A DNA stretch of 64,000 bases from Pseudorhodoferax sp. Leaf267 (GTDB lineage Bacteria > Pseudomonadota > Gammaproteobacteria > Burkholderiales > Burkholderiaceae_C): the NCBI RefSeq assembly GCF_001422405.1, contig NZ_LMMV01000001.1, positions 1,197,817 to 1,261,816 of the forward strand. Direction: 5' to 3'. Below are positions 35,876-44,687 of this stretch, one piece after another. Under the pieces are notes generated by a model, which was given only the letters and a program-made list of their open reading frames with translations, did not search any database and had not been told where the DNA came from. Both the position numbers and the translations under genes were made by a program. Position 1 is the stretch's first letter. Each line of letters begins with the position of its first letter.

Positions 35876-36426
35876 CGATGCTGTTCGGTGAGAGCGACGC
35901 GCTGCCGGTCTATTGCTACATGTACCCACGCCATCGGCAGGACCCGCGTGATGCGGCCGCCACTGGCGAGACAGCCGCCCTGCCCCGCGAAGAGCAGCCC
36001 TGCCCTTCCTGCACGACGCTGCTCGATCAACTCGATCCCGCGGTCCACGCTTTTGCCGCGGCCGGCGGACGCTTCGTCGTTGCGGCCGACACGTCGCCGG
36101 AGAACCTGGCGAAGACCTTCTGCGACCTCGGATGGCGGCATCTAGAACTGGTGTAGTCCAAGAACACGCGCTTCAAGGCCGACCACGGCGCGATTGGCGA
36201 GGACGGACAGCAAAAACCGATGATGCTCGCGTTTCATCGCGCTGCCGATGGCGTGGTCCGCATGGCCTGGAGTTCGGAAATGGTCGACGCACCGTCCGAC
36301 TCGGGCCAGGACCACCGCGCGACCGGCAGCCTCGACACGTTCTGGAACCTGTTCGACCCGACCCCGGGAGGACGTCCCGATTTCCAGGAGCAGTTGCAGT
36401 ACAGCTGCTGCCATCCCCAGCTGTAA
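35871..36426 (+). pseudogene. DUF899 (thioredoxin-like) gene, truncated and with one in-frame stop
   Basis: In one frame the region encodes the later two-thirds of a DUF899 protein: ALPVYCYMYPRH, CPSCTTLLDQLDPAVHAFA, RFVVAADTSPENLAKTF and LGWRHLELV. A TAG stop at 36154-36156 is followed in the same frame by SKNTRFKADHGAIGEDG, MAWSSEM and TFWNLFDPTPGGRPDF, ending at 36426. The N-terminal third is missing. The stop stands where the family normally has a serine, so one base change may explain it. Confidence 0.8.
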
Positions 36427-36476
36427 CGCTGCCCTCGGGCGCATAACATCTCATCACCACGCAAAGGGAGTCCAGC

Positions 36477-36830
36477 ATGGCATTCGCGAACGCATTGGCG
36501 AGCGTCGCAGTCAAGGATCTCGACCGGTCCGCCGCTTGGTACAGCGAGCTTCTGGGGGGCCGAGGGCATCGACCCATGCCTGAAGTGGAGGAATGGATGT
36601 TTCCGCGTGGCGGTGGCCTTCAGGTCTACGAGGGCGCCGAGCGTGCCGGCAACTGTTCGTTCACGCTGGCCGTCAGCGACATCGACGAACACTTGCGCAA
36701 GCTGGAGTCGATGAGTGTCGAAGTTGGCGCCCGCACGAACAATGAGCGGGTCCGCACGGTGATGGTCAGGGACCTCGACGGGAACAGCATCGCGCTAGCA
36801 AAGGCTATGGATCCATCTCTAGCACGTTGA
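36477..36830 (+). CDS. VOC-family (glyoxalase/bleomycin-resistance-like) protein
   Basis: The 117-residue single-domain protein has the beta-alpha-beta-beta-beta pattern of vicinal oxygen chelate proteins: ASVAVKDLDRSAAWYSELLG at the N-terminus, VSDIDEHLRKLE in the middle and VMVRDLDGNSIALAKA at the C-terminus. An AAGGGAG ribosome-binding site precedes the ATG. It may bind or modify a small molecule as a homodimer; the substrate cannot be inferred. It lies just after the DUF899 relic. Confidence 0.85.
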   Translation: MAFANALASVAVKDLDRSAAWYSELLGGRGHRPMPEVEEWMFPRGGGLQVYEGAERAGNCSFTLAVSDIDEHLRKLESMSVEVGARTNNERVRTVMVRDLDGNSIALAKAMDPSLAR

Positions 36831-37456
36831 GCCTTGCGGCGGGCGCGGCATCTGCTCGAAGTTTTCGGCGACCGGATTGCGCCCTGAGGAGACATCGGTT
36901 GACCTGAACTCGTTACCGCAAAGCTGACATATGGCGACCGTTCGAAGTATCGAGGGATGCCTTTTGAACAAAGAACAAAGCAGGTAGAACTCACGCCAGT
37001 CGATTCAGGTAGCACGGCGTGAGACCGTGCCGGTACACCTGTTGGGAGCCGACCGGGCAGGCCATAGGTCAGCAGCCGCCAAAAAAAGCCGGTGGCGCAC
37101 AGACTATGGGGAGCGGCGCAGGCCCAACCGAGTCATGCTGCGGACAACGTCGCGCTTTTACGCGTTTTGACGATCGCTGCGTCACAGTAAGATTGCTGGA
37201 AAACAAGTGCGCCGAAGATTCCGATGTTGCTCAGGCATCCGGAAAGCAACGACTAGGTGATTGTCTTACTCTCCGGAAGGGGCTTTCTTGCTAAAGCTTC
37301 GACCTGCTCCGAGAAAGCGGGAAAAGCAAGTCGGGTGTTAGCTCTATCGTTGGGTCGCGCTGGCTGGCTCGCTCATACACGAAGCTCCGCACTGCAACAA
37401 TTTTCCAAGTCGAGCGCGGCATATTTCTGCACTTCTACATCTAAGAGCGCTTCATC
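36831..37456. other. Long intergenic region before the IclR gene
   Basis: About 625 bases of lower apparent G+C than the surroundings. It contains no recognisable protein. It should hold the promoter of the IclR-type regulator at its right end. No palindromic operator was identified by eye. Confidence 0.4.
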
Positions 37457-38299
37457 TTGAAAGGGCCGCCCAAAACAGAGACGTCTAGCGCTGCTGCGCT
37501 AGGAACGCGCAGCGTCGAGCGGACGCTGACCCTGCTGCGGCAGTTGAGTCAGCGCGGCGAATTCGGCTGGCGGCTGTTTGATCTAGCAGAGGAGGTGGGC
37601 CTGGATCGCGGCACTTGCCACCGCATGCTGTCCTGCCTGGTGCGCGAAGGGTTCGCACAACGCCATCCCAACGACGTGCGGTACTACGCAGGCCCCATGA
37701 TGTTCGAGATCGGACTGGCACTGCCTCAGTACCAGCTGTTGCGCGAATGCGTCGAGCCGCAACTGGAGAGGCTGTGCAAAGAGCTGGACTGCATCGCCAG
37801 TTTCAGCTTGCGCAGTCGTCACGAGTTGGTGTGCGCGTTCCAGAAGCGAGGTCCCAGCGAATTGCCTGGCATGCTCATCCGCGTCGGCACGCGGAGGCCG
37901 CTGATCGCAGCCGTGGGCGGCTTGGCCATCTTGCAGCGGCTCCGACCGGTGGAGGCTGCTTTAATCCTCGAAGACAACTTGCAGACGGAGATCACGCGCC
38001 GCGGAACCAGAAGACTTCCCGACCTAGCCCGCATGCGGCAGCGAAGCCAACGCGCCGGGTACGGTTACACACGTGGCGACCTGGCACCGGGAATATGGGC
38101 CATGGCAGAAGCCGTCTTGGACGAGAGCGGCCATCCGTTCGCCGCGTTGACCGTGGCAGGCCACGAGAGCGGACTGGCGGAGTCCGAGGCAGGTCCCATC
38201 CATGAAGAACTGGTCTTGGCCGTGCGAGACATCACCGCCCGGGCTGCGCACGCCCTTCGCAGGCCCGGCGCCGACGAGGGGACTGTCCGTTCAGCGTGA
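37457..38299 (+). CDS. IclR-family transcriptional regulator
   Basis: This 280-residue regulator has an N-terminal winged helix (SVERTLTLLRQLSQRG, DLAEEVGLDRGTCHRMLSCL) and a C-terminal effector-binding domain (CIASFSLRSRHELVCAF, GYTRGDLAPGIWAMAEAVLD). It starts with TTG at 37457; no ATG is available before the HTH. It is convergent with the SMP-30 gene, with a 9-base overlap of their ends. IclR proteins commonly control aromatic or small-acid catabolism, so it may regulate the leftward catabolic genes. Confidence 0.9.
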   Translation: MKGPPKTETSSAAALGTRSVERTLTLLRQLSQRGEFGWRLFDLAEEVGLDRGTCHRMLSCLVREGFAQRHPNDVRYYAGPMMFEIGLALPQYQLLRECVEPQLERLCKELDCIASFSLRSRHELVCAFQKRGPSELPGMLIRVGTRRPLIAAVGGLAILQRLRPVEAALILEDNLQTEITRRGTRRLPDLARMRQRSQRAGYGYTRGDLAPGIWAMAEAVLDESGHPFAALTVAGHESGLAESEAGPIHEELVLAVRDITARAAHALRRPGADEGTVRSA

Positions 38300-39214
38300 A
38301 CCCAGGCCCGCGCGCGGCCAGCGCACGGCCAGCAACTGACCGTAGCCCGACAGCGTGATGTACGCGGTGCGCAGTTCCGAGCCGCCGAAGCAGATGTTCG
38401 TGCAATAGCCTTCGGGCGCTGCATGAAACTCAAGCAGCTCGCCACCGGGCGAGAAGACGCTGATGCCACCGTGGACCAGGGTCGCAACGCACACGTTGCC
38501 GCACTGCTCCACGGCCAATGAATCGAAGCGCTGGTACCCGGGCAATCCATGCACCAAGTTGCCGCCATTGGGCGATGGCCAAGGGGCGAGCGCCAGCTCG
38601 CCGCGGCCAGTGACAGGGTAGGACCACAGCCGGCTGGTTTCGGTCTCGGAGACGTACAGCGTGCCGCCGTCCGGTGACAGGCCAATGCCATTGGGCGTCA
38701 AGAACGGATGCGCGGCGCGATGGATGAAGCTCCCATCCGCACGCGCGTAGTACACCGCACCCCTCAGGATGCGGTCTTCGAAGGTCTTGCCGAAATCGGT
38801 GAACCAAAAGCCCCCACTGCCATCGAACACCAGATCGTTGGGTCCGTGCAGAGGAACACCGTCGCAGTGCGAATAGAGCGTTCGCACCGCTCCCGTGTGC
38901 AGGTCGACCCGCTGGATCGAACCCCCCTCGTAGTTGGCGGCAGGACCCGTGGGCCGCGTGAAGCCTGCATCAGTCCTCCAACTAAACCCACCGTTGTTGC
39001 ACACGTAGCAATGGCCGTCGGGTCCCAACGCGGCGCCGTTCGGGCCGCCGCCCAATTCGGCGACGGTCTGTATCGCACCGGCGGGCGTCACGCGCACCAG
39101 GCGGCCACTGGCGATCTCGGTGAGCAAGATGCTGCCGTCGGCAAGCGCCACCGGCCCCTCGGGGAATTGGAGGCCGTGGGCAACGATCTCACCCTGAAGC
39201 GTCAGTTCCTGCAT
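38291..39214 (-). CDS. SMP-30/gluconolactonase-like hydrolase
   Basis: This 307-residue six-bladed propeller of the SMP-30/gluconolactonase/LRE family has metal-ligand regions FPEGPVALADGS, HGPNDLVFDGSGGFWFTD, LTPNGIGLSPDGGTLYVSET and GLPGYQRFDSLAVEQ. It probably opens a lactone in the cytoplasm, as no signal peptide is visible. Its 5' end overlaps the 3' end of the dehydrogenase gene by 13 bases, placing it in one operon with the dehydrogenase, the isochorismatase-like gene and the Bug protein. Confidence 0.9.
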   Translation of the reverse strand: MQELTLQGEIVAHGLQFPEGPVALADGSILLTEIASGRLVRVTPAGAIQTVAELGGGPNGAALGPDGHCYVCNNGGFSWRTDAGFTRPTGPAANYEGGSIQRVDLHTGAVRTLYSHCDGVPLHGPNDLVFDGSGGFWFTDFGKTFEDRILRGAVYYARADGSFIHRAAHPFLTPNGIGLSPDGGTLYVSETETSRLWSYPVTGRGELALAPWPSPNGGNLVHGLPGYQRFDSLAVEQCGNVCVATLVHGGISVFSPGGELLEFHAAPEGYCTNICFGGSELRTAYITLSGYGQLLAVRWPRAGLGSR

Positions 39215-40155
39215 GTTGGCTCTCCTGCTTCAACTTGTTGCACGGGGCCGCCCGCGGCCTGGGACACGCCCTCGCGCGCAAAGGACACACCCGTCCACCG
39301 CTCCCACAGCAGCGCGATGGAAGCGTAATCGCTGGCGTCCAAGCCTTCGCGGCCGGCCTCTTCGTAAACTCTGTGCGACGCTTCGAGCGTGAACAGTGGC
39401 ACACCCAGCTCGCGTGCCAATTCCAGCGCCAAAGCCGAATCCTTGCGCGCGTTCACAGTCGGCATGCCACCCGAAAAATCATGGTTGCGGATGCGCTGAT
39501 CGAACCGGTGCGTGAGCGGTCGCAGCAGCCCGGTGTCGCGGCGCATCAACTCATGGAAGAGATCCAGAGCAACCCCGGCCTTGGCGGCCAGCGCGGCCAC
39601 CTCGACCAGCATGACCATCGTGGTGTGCGCCACCGCGTTGTTGATCAGCTTCGCTCGCATGCCGCTGCCGGGCGGCCCCAAATGGTAGATAGCATCGGCA
39701 GCGGCTTCGAGCACCGGGCGTGCCCGCACCAGATCGGCGTCCGACGCTCCCACCAGCAAGGTGCCATGACCGCGCGCCAGCTTTTGCACGCCGCCGACGA
39801 TCGCAGCATCGATGACTTGCGCCCCCTGCTGCGCAGCCGCGTCCACGAGCCACTCGATGTCGGACGGCCCGACGGTGCTGGTCTCGATCACCAGTCGACC
39901 TTGCAGGTCGGCTCGGCTCAAGCTGGCCATGACCGTGCGTGATGCCTGCGGGTTGGGCAACGACAGCAGCAAGATGTCGCAACGCGCCGCGACCTCCTGG
40001 GCTTGCGACACGGTCTCCACGCCCGCAGCACGCGCGATCTCCACGCGCCCCGCAGCGCGGTCGTTCCCTACGACATGAAATCGTTGGCGCAACGCCTCGG
40101 CGAGTGCCATGCCCGCGTTGCCGAGGCCTACCAAGCCGACAGAGGTCTGCGTCAC
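39202..40155 (-). CDS. 3-hydroxyisobutyrate dehydrogenase-family oxidoreductase
   Basis: The 317-residue NAD(P)-dependent dehydrogenase has an N-terminal Rossmann fold (GLVGLGNAGMALAEALRQ), the substrate-domain motif with the catalytic Lys and Asn in GSGMRAKLINNAV, and a C-terminal helical domain. This family oxidises beta-hydroxy acids such as tartronate semialdehyde or 3-hydroxyisobutyrate. Its neighbours, the lactonase and isochorismatase-like genes, suggest a step in sugar-acid or branched-acid breakdown. Confidence 0.9.
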   Translation of the reverse strand: MTQTSVGLVGLGNAGMALAEALRQRFHVVGNDRAAGRVEIARAAGVETVSQAQEVAARCDILLLSLPNPQASRTVMASLSRADLQGRLVIETSTVGPSDIEWLVDAAAQQGAQVIDAAIVGGVQKLARGHGTLLVGASDADLVRARPVLEAAADAIYHLGPPGSGMRAKLINNAVAHTTMVMLVEVAALAAKAGVALDLFHELMRRDTGLLRPLTHRFDQRIRNHDFSGGMPTVNARKDSALALELARELGVPLFTLEASHRVYEEAGREGLDASDYASIALLWERWTGVSFAREGVSQAAGGPVQQVEAGEPTCRN

Positions 40156-40165
40156 ACGCGCTCCC

Positions 40166-40744
40166 TCATTCGAACACCACCTGCGAGGTGGTCAGTTGGC
40201 AGAAGCGCTTGAGCCCGCCAATGGCGTTGGCGTGCTCTTCGGCAGTCGGTGCGCAGCAACAGTCTTCCAGCACGACAATTTCGTAGTCGCGGTCGTGGCC
40301 TTCGCGAACCATGGCCTGCACCACCGCGTTCGTGGACACGCCCGAGCAGTAGATGCGCCGGATGTCCTGGGCGCGCAGGATCGCTTCCAGACTGGTGGCG
40401 TAGAAGGGACTGACGCGGTGCTTGACGATGTCCAGATCCTCAGGACGCTGCCCGAGGCTCGGGTGGGTCTCCGTTCCCCAAGTTCCGAGCTGGAACACGC
40501 CGCGTGTGCGCGCCCCGGAAAAGATGGGCGAGTTGGGCGGGCACTCGCGGTAGTCCGGCGAGAAGCCGACCCGCACGAAGCCAACCCGCACGTTGGCGGC
40601 GCGGGCCTTGTCGATCGCGACGCGGGTGTTCGGCACGATGCGCCGGGATTCGACCTGCTCTGCGTAAGCGGCCTTGTAGTTCACGCCGTCGGCGTGGACG
40701 AGGTCGTTCTCCATGTCAAGAACGAGATAGATGGAACGCGACAA
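40166..40744 (-). CDS. Isochorismatase-like hydrolase lacking the usual catalytic Cys
   Basis: The 192-residue protein has the isochorismatase fold with the conserved first Asp in YLVLDMENDLV, the Lys-containing FRVG/RVGFSP region and a C-terminal VVLEDCCCA. In the segment where most cysteine hydrolases of the family carry the nucleophile, it reads GVSTNAVVQA, so the Cys position is Val. The start is a TTG at 40744, six bases after AAGGAG; an ATG at 40783 is further upstream without a good site. It lies between the dehydrogenase and Bug genes in the same direction. Confidence 0.85.
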   Translation of the reverse strand: MSRSIYLVLDMENDLVHADGVNYKAAYAEQVESRRIVPNTRVAIDKARAANVRVGFVRVGFSPDYRECPPNSPIFSGARTRGVFQLGTWGTETHPSLGQRPEDLDIVKHRVSPFYATSLEAILRAQDIRRIYCSGVSTNAVVQAMVREGHDRDYEIVVLEDCCCAPTAEEHANAIGGLKRFCQLTTSQVVFE

Positions 40745-40779
40745 GATGCTCTCCTTGTGATGGTGGCTGGATTCGCGGA

Positions 40780-41775
40780 TCACTCGACCCGGATGTCGGC
40801 GGCCTGGATGACTTCACCCCAGCGCGCGCGTTCGCCTTTGACGAAGGTGTCAAGCTCGGCAGGCCCCATGAAACGCGGCTCCAGACCGGCTTCCAATAGC
40901 CTGCGGCGCAGGTCGGGCAGTTGCAGCGCGCGTTGCACGTGCTCGGCGAACTTGTGCACCACGGAAGCAGGTGTTCCGCGTGGGGCGAAGAAGGCGTCCC
41001 ACGCCACGATCTCGAAATTGGGAACGCCCTGATCGGCGACGGACTTCACGCCTGGAAGCACCTCGCTTTCCTTCAGCGTCGTGATGCCCAGCGCCTTCAA
41101 TTTGCCACCGGCCAGGTGCGGACGCGCGGCGATCACGGTGTCGATGACCAGCGGGATCTGCCCACCCAGGACGTCCGTCATGGACTGCGCCGACGCCTTG
41201 TACTTCACGCCGAACATCGGCGCGTTCGCGGCCTTCACGAAGTGCGCGAAGATCACGCTGGACGACGTGCTCGGAAGCCCCACGTTCAGCGTGTTGGGAT
41301 GGGAACGCGCCTTGCTGACGAGCTCCGCGATGCCGTTGGATGGCAGTTCCGCGGCGGATGTGCAGATGACCATCGGCAGCAGACCCAGCATGGCCACGGC
41401 ATCGAAGTCGGTCGCCGCGTTGTAGCCGGTGTTGGCGTACAGGTATCCGTTGGCGGCGTTGGTGGCGTTCGTGCCCAGGAGGAAGGTGTAGCCGTCGGGC
41501 GGCGCCTTGGCCACCAGCGCGGTGCCGATGTTGCCGCCGGCACCCGCCTTGTTCTCCACATAGACGCTCTGTCCCAATGATTTGGTGAGTTCGTGCGCGA
41601 TCATGCGCGCCAGCACGTCAGCGCCTTGCCCCGCAGCGTAGGGCACAAGGATGCGCACCGGCTTCTCGGGCCAAACGGGTTGGGCCTTCGCTGCGCCGAA
41701 CAGGCTCACACCTATCACGGCCGCCAGGGTCATCAACAGGCTGCGCCGGGCGCGCTGCCGCGAGCAATGGATCAT
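40780..41775 (-). CDS. Bug/TctC-family periplasmic binding protein
   Basis: The 331-residue exported protein has a signal peptide (RRSLLMTLAAVIGVSLFGAA) and Bug-family features: WPEKPVRILVPYAAGQGADV, VENKAGAGGNIGTALVAKA with PPDGYTFLLG. These proteins bind carboxylic acids such as citrate, adipate or nicotinate in the periplasm. No TctA or TctB membrane partners are nearby. AAGGAG precedes the ATG at 41775. It ends 36 bases before the TTG start of the isochorismatase-like gene. Confidence 0.93.
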   Translation of the reverse strand: MIHCSRQRARRSLLMTLAAVIGVSLFGAAKAQPVWPEKPVRILVPYAAGQGADVLARMIAHELTKSLGQSVYVENKAGAGGNIGTALVAKAPPDGYTFLLGTNATNAANGYLYANTGYNAATDFDAVAMLGLLPMVICTSAAELPSNGIAELVSKARSHPNTLNVGLPSTSSSVIFAHFVKAANAPMFGVKYKASAQSMTDVLGGQIPLVIDTVIAARPHLAGGKLKALGITTLKESEVLPGVKSVADQGVPNFEIVAWDAFFAPRGTPASVVHKFAEHVQRALQLPDLRRRLLEAGLEPRFMGPAELDTFVKGERARWGEVIQAADIRVE

Positions 41776-41894
41776 GCTTGTCTCCTTGAAAAATTCGTGG
41801 TGTTCGCGCGCACGCGGTCGTTTTCCCCCGCGACCGAGGGCGGAAGGTGCGTAGCAGGTCGTGTGGCGCCGCGGTGCGCGGCGCGTCCAGAGGT

Positions 41895-42536
41895 CTAGGC
41901 CTCGGTCGAATTCACGGTCTTGAGGACCGACCAACCGGATTCGATGTGCTTGCGCATGGCGAGCATGGCCGCCGACTGGTCGCCCGATGTCAACGCGCGC
42001 AAGATCTCCTCGTGCTCGTCGACGGCCTCCTGGCCGCGGTCCTCGACGGCATTGATGAGGTCGAACGGATAGCGGGCCCAAAGGATCTGCACGAAATGCA
42101 GCGTCTGCGGCATGGCCGCGATGTCGTACATGCGTCGATGAAAGCGGTAGTTGACCCCGCGCGCGGCGGCCCGATCGCCTGTCTTGAAGGCCTGTTCGAA
42201 CTCGTCGGCCAGCAAGCGAAGATCCGTGACATCGCGCGAGGTGACCCGCTCCGCACAAGCACGCACCAACTGCGTTTCGAGCAGGAGACGAAGCTGAAGG
42301 ACTTCGCCCGTCGCCGACGCGTCGAACTGCGCCACGCGGGCGCCCCGGTACGAATCGCCGCCGATGTAACCCTCCGCCTCCAGCAGCTTGAGCGCTTCGC
42401 GGACCGGCGTGATGCTCAGATGCAGCTGCTCGGCGATCTCGGCCTGTTTCAGCCGAGATCCGCGCGGGTAGACGCCAGACAGGATGCGCTCGCGCAGGTA
42501 GTCTGCGACCTGCTCTTCCTTGGTTCGGTACTCCAT
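41895..42536 (-). CDS. GntR-family regulator with FCD domain
   Basis: This 213-residue repressor-type protein has an N-terminal winged helix (RERILSGVYPRGSRLKQAEI, LHLSITPVREALKLLEAEGY) and a C-terminal all-helical FCD domain with probable metal-binding His (FHRRMYDIA, EHEEILRAL). ATG at 42536 is chosen because the domain begins there. It lies between the Bug gene and the lyase/CoA-transferase operon, so it is a likely regulator of one or both. Confidence 0.9.
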   Translation of the reverse strand: MEYRTKEEQVADYLRERILSGVYPRGSRLKQAEIAEQLHLSITPVREALKLLEAEGYIGGDSYRGARVAQFDASATGEVLQLRLLLETQLVRACAERVTSRDVTDLRLLADEFEQAFKTGDRAAARGVNYRFHRRMYDIAAMPQTLHFVQILWARYPFDLINAVEDRGQEAVDEHEEILRALTSGDQSAAMLAMRKHIESGWSVLKTVNSTEA

Positions 42537-42663
42537 CTGCCATTGCCCGCCGAGCCATCCCGGTCCAGGCATCTCCCCCGTAGGCCTGAGAATTGGCCGG
42601 CGGCACCGCGTGGTGGCGTCGTTGGGCGATTCTCATGGGATGCGCCGGCCGCTGCGGGCCATT

Positions 42664-43479
42664 CTAGAGTGCGCCCAAGGCCGACTCGGCCAGCAGGCGG
42701 CGCGCCTTGTCGACCACGGGCTTGTCGATCATCCTGCCATCCACGGCGGTGGCAGCGCCACGACTGGCTTCAAATGCCACCAGCACGCGCGCGGCCCAAT
42801 CGCGTTCGGCTTCGGTGGGGGCGAAGGCGGCATGCACGGCTGCAAGCTGTTGGGGATGGATGCACAACTTGCCGCCAAACCCGAGCAGGCGCGAGCGCCG
42901 CGCGTCGTCACGCATCACCGTGAAATCGGTGAAGCTCAAACTCACGCCATCGACAGGCGGGGCCAAACTGGCCGCGCAGGACTGCAGCACAATCTGCGTG
43001 CGCACGGCCGTCAGCGCCTCGCCCACATCGGAGATGCCGGTCTCGGCGGCGAAGTCCACGCTGCCGAAGGCGATTCGCTCCAGGCCCGGCACGACGGCCA
43101 GCCACGCCAGTTCCTGGTAGCCTGCCACGGTCTCCAGCAAGGCGATCGAGCGGCGCTGCGGCAAGGCCTGAAGCACGCGCGTCATGCTCGCGGCATTCGC
43201 TTTCGGCAGCATGAGGCCCGCAGAGGGCCTCGCGGCCAGCATGCGCATGTCGTCGGTATGCCAGGGCGTGTCGGCGGCGTTCACCCGCACGAATGCACTG
43301 CGTCCACTCGCCAGCCAAGCAGCCGCCTGGTCGCGCGCGGCCACCTTATCGGGCGGGGCAACGGCGTCTTCCAGATCCAGCACGATGGCATGCGCCCCGC
43401 TGGCAGCGGCCTTGTCGAAGCGTTCGGGTTTGTGGCCTGGCACGAACAACAGGCTGCGGTCGATGCGTTCGCGGCTCAC
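42664..43479 (-). CDS. CitE/HpcH-type aldolase or citramalyl/malyl-CoA lyase
   Basis: The 271-residue TIM-barrel protein matches the HpcH/HpaI and citrate-lyase-beta family: RSLLFVPGHKPERFDKA, IVLDLEDAVAPPDKVAARD, the catalytic and Mg-binding Glu in ALLETVAGYQELAW and Asp in IAFGSVDFAAETGI. Standalone CitE-like enzymes cleave malyl- or citramalyl-CoA. The GTG start overlaps the CoA-transferase stop as GTGA, so both are translated together. This supports a CoA-ester lyase role in the pathway. Confidence 0.9.
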   Translation of the reverse strand: MSRERIDRSLLFVPGHKPERFDKAAASGAHAIVLDLEDAVAPPDKVAARDQAAAWLASGRSAFVRVNAADTPWHTDDMRMLAARPSAGLMLPKANAASMTRVLQALPQRRSIALLETVAGYQELAWLAVVPGLERIAFGSVDFAAETGISDVGEALTAVRTQIVLQSCAASLAPPVDGVSLSFTDFTVMRDDARRSRLLGFGGKLCIHPQQLAAVHAAFAPTEAERDWAARVLVAFEASRGAATAVDGRMIDKPVVDKARRLLAESALGAL

Positions 43480-44687
43480 AGGATCACCTCGCGCTCTTCC
43501 AGTTCGGCGCGCTGCGCGCTGCTCAAGCCCAACAGCTCGCCGAACACGTAGTCCTCGTCCTGGCCCAGTTCGGGCGTCAGCCTGCGGATGCCAACGTCGG
43601 ACGTGCGGCCGAAGCGCATGGGCGCGCCCACGGCCAGGCGCGGCTCGATGCCAGGGCCCTGCACCTCGGTGAGCGACTGGCGTGCACGCAGATGCGGATC
43701 GGATGCGATGTCCTGCATGTTCCAGGAGACATGGGCGCACACGCCCGCCTGCTGCAGTTGGGAGGCCAGCACATCGCCGTCCAGAACCGCCAGCCACACT
43801 TCCAGTTGAACATCCAGCGCCTCACGGTGCGCGCGCCTGCCGTCAGCGGTGGCAAAGCGGGGGTCTGCCGCCGACTGCCGCAGCACCTGCAGCAACGCCA
43901 GCCATTCGGCGTCGTTGCGCACCGCCAAGGTCAGCCAACGGTCCGGCACCGCGGTGGCGTACACGCCGTGCGGCGCCAGAACCGGGTCGGCATTTCCAGG
44001 CCGGGGCGGCACCAGGCCGGCACTGGCGAGGACCAGCGCGTCGCCAATCATGGCCGAGGCCACTTCGCGCGCCGCCAGATCGACGTGCTGGGCTTGGCCC
44101 GTGCGGCGACGCTGGTGCAGCGCGGCGATCGTGGCCAGCGCGGCGTGCAGGCCGGCCGAGTGGTCCATCACATGGCGCATCTCCACGGGCGGCCCGTCGC
44201 TGTACCCGCTCATCCAGCCCAGCCCGCCCCAGGCGCCAAACAGGGGCGCGTAGCCCGCGAAATGCGAATCGGGGCCACTCTGACCGCATGACGACAAGGA
44301 CAACAGCACCACGTCGGACTTGGCCGCGCACAGCGCTTCGAAGTCCAGGCCGAGGCGCTTCATGACACCGGGGCGAAAACTCTCGGCGGCAATGTCCGAT
44401 GCCACGACCAGCCGCTTGGCCAGCACCACGGCTTCCGGATGCTTGAGGTTCAGGCGCACCGACAGCTTGTTGGCCGACACCTGGTCGAACGTTGCGGCCT
44501 GCATGCGGCCATAGACGGCATGCGGCTTGCGGAAGGCATCGGGACGCGTCCGGCTTTCGATCTTGATGCACTCCGCCCCCATCTGCGACAGCAGGTGCGT
44601 GCAGAACGGGCCGGCGGCGTGGATCGTGAAATCGGCGATGCGCACCCCTGCAAGCGGCGCGTTCAGCGATGTTGTCTGTTGGCTCAT
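43476..44687 (-). CDS. Family III CoA transferase, catalytic-type subunit
   Basis: The 403-residue protein belongs to the CaiB/BaiF family: PLAGVRIADFTIHAAGPF, HLLSQMGAECIKIES, LSSCGQSGPDS. The expected catalytic Asp is D175 in RHVMDHSAGLHAALA, which in the family forms acyl-anhydride intermediates with CoA thioesters. Its start overlaps the stop of a second, related transferase (ATGA). The two probably form a heteromeric transferase that activates a carboxylic acid. Confidence 0.9.
   Translation of the reverse strand: MSQQTTSLNAPLAGVRIADFTIHAAGPFCTHLLSQMGAECIKIESRTRPDAFRKPHAVYGRMQAATFDQVSANKLSVRLNLKHPEAVVLAKRLVVASDIAAESFRPGVMKRLGLDFEALCAAKSDVVLLSLSSCGQSGPDSHFAGYAPLFGAWGGLGWMSGYSDGPPVEMRHVMDHSAGLHAALATIAALHQRRRTGQAQHVDLAAREVASAMIGDALVLASAGLVPPRPGNADPVLAPHGVYATAVPDRWLTLAVRNDAEWLALLQVLRQSAADPRFATADGRRAHREALDVQLEVWLAVLDGDVLASQLQQAGVCAHVSWNMQDIASDPHLRARQSLTEVQGPGIEPRLAVGAPMRFGRTSDVGIRRLTPELGQDEDYVFGELLGLSSAQRAELEEREVIL

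Noticed and set aside
41810-41840. cggtcg/cgaccg hairpin between the Bug and GntR genes
   Set aside because: A six-base stem with a ten-base loop and no T-run in the needed direction is too weak to call a terminator.
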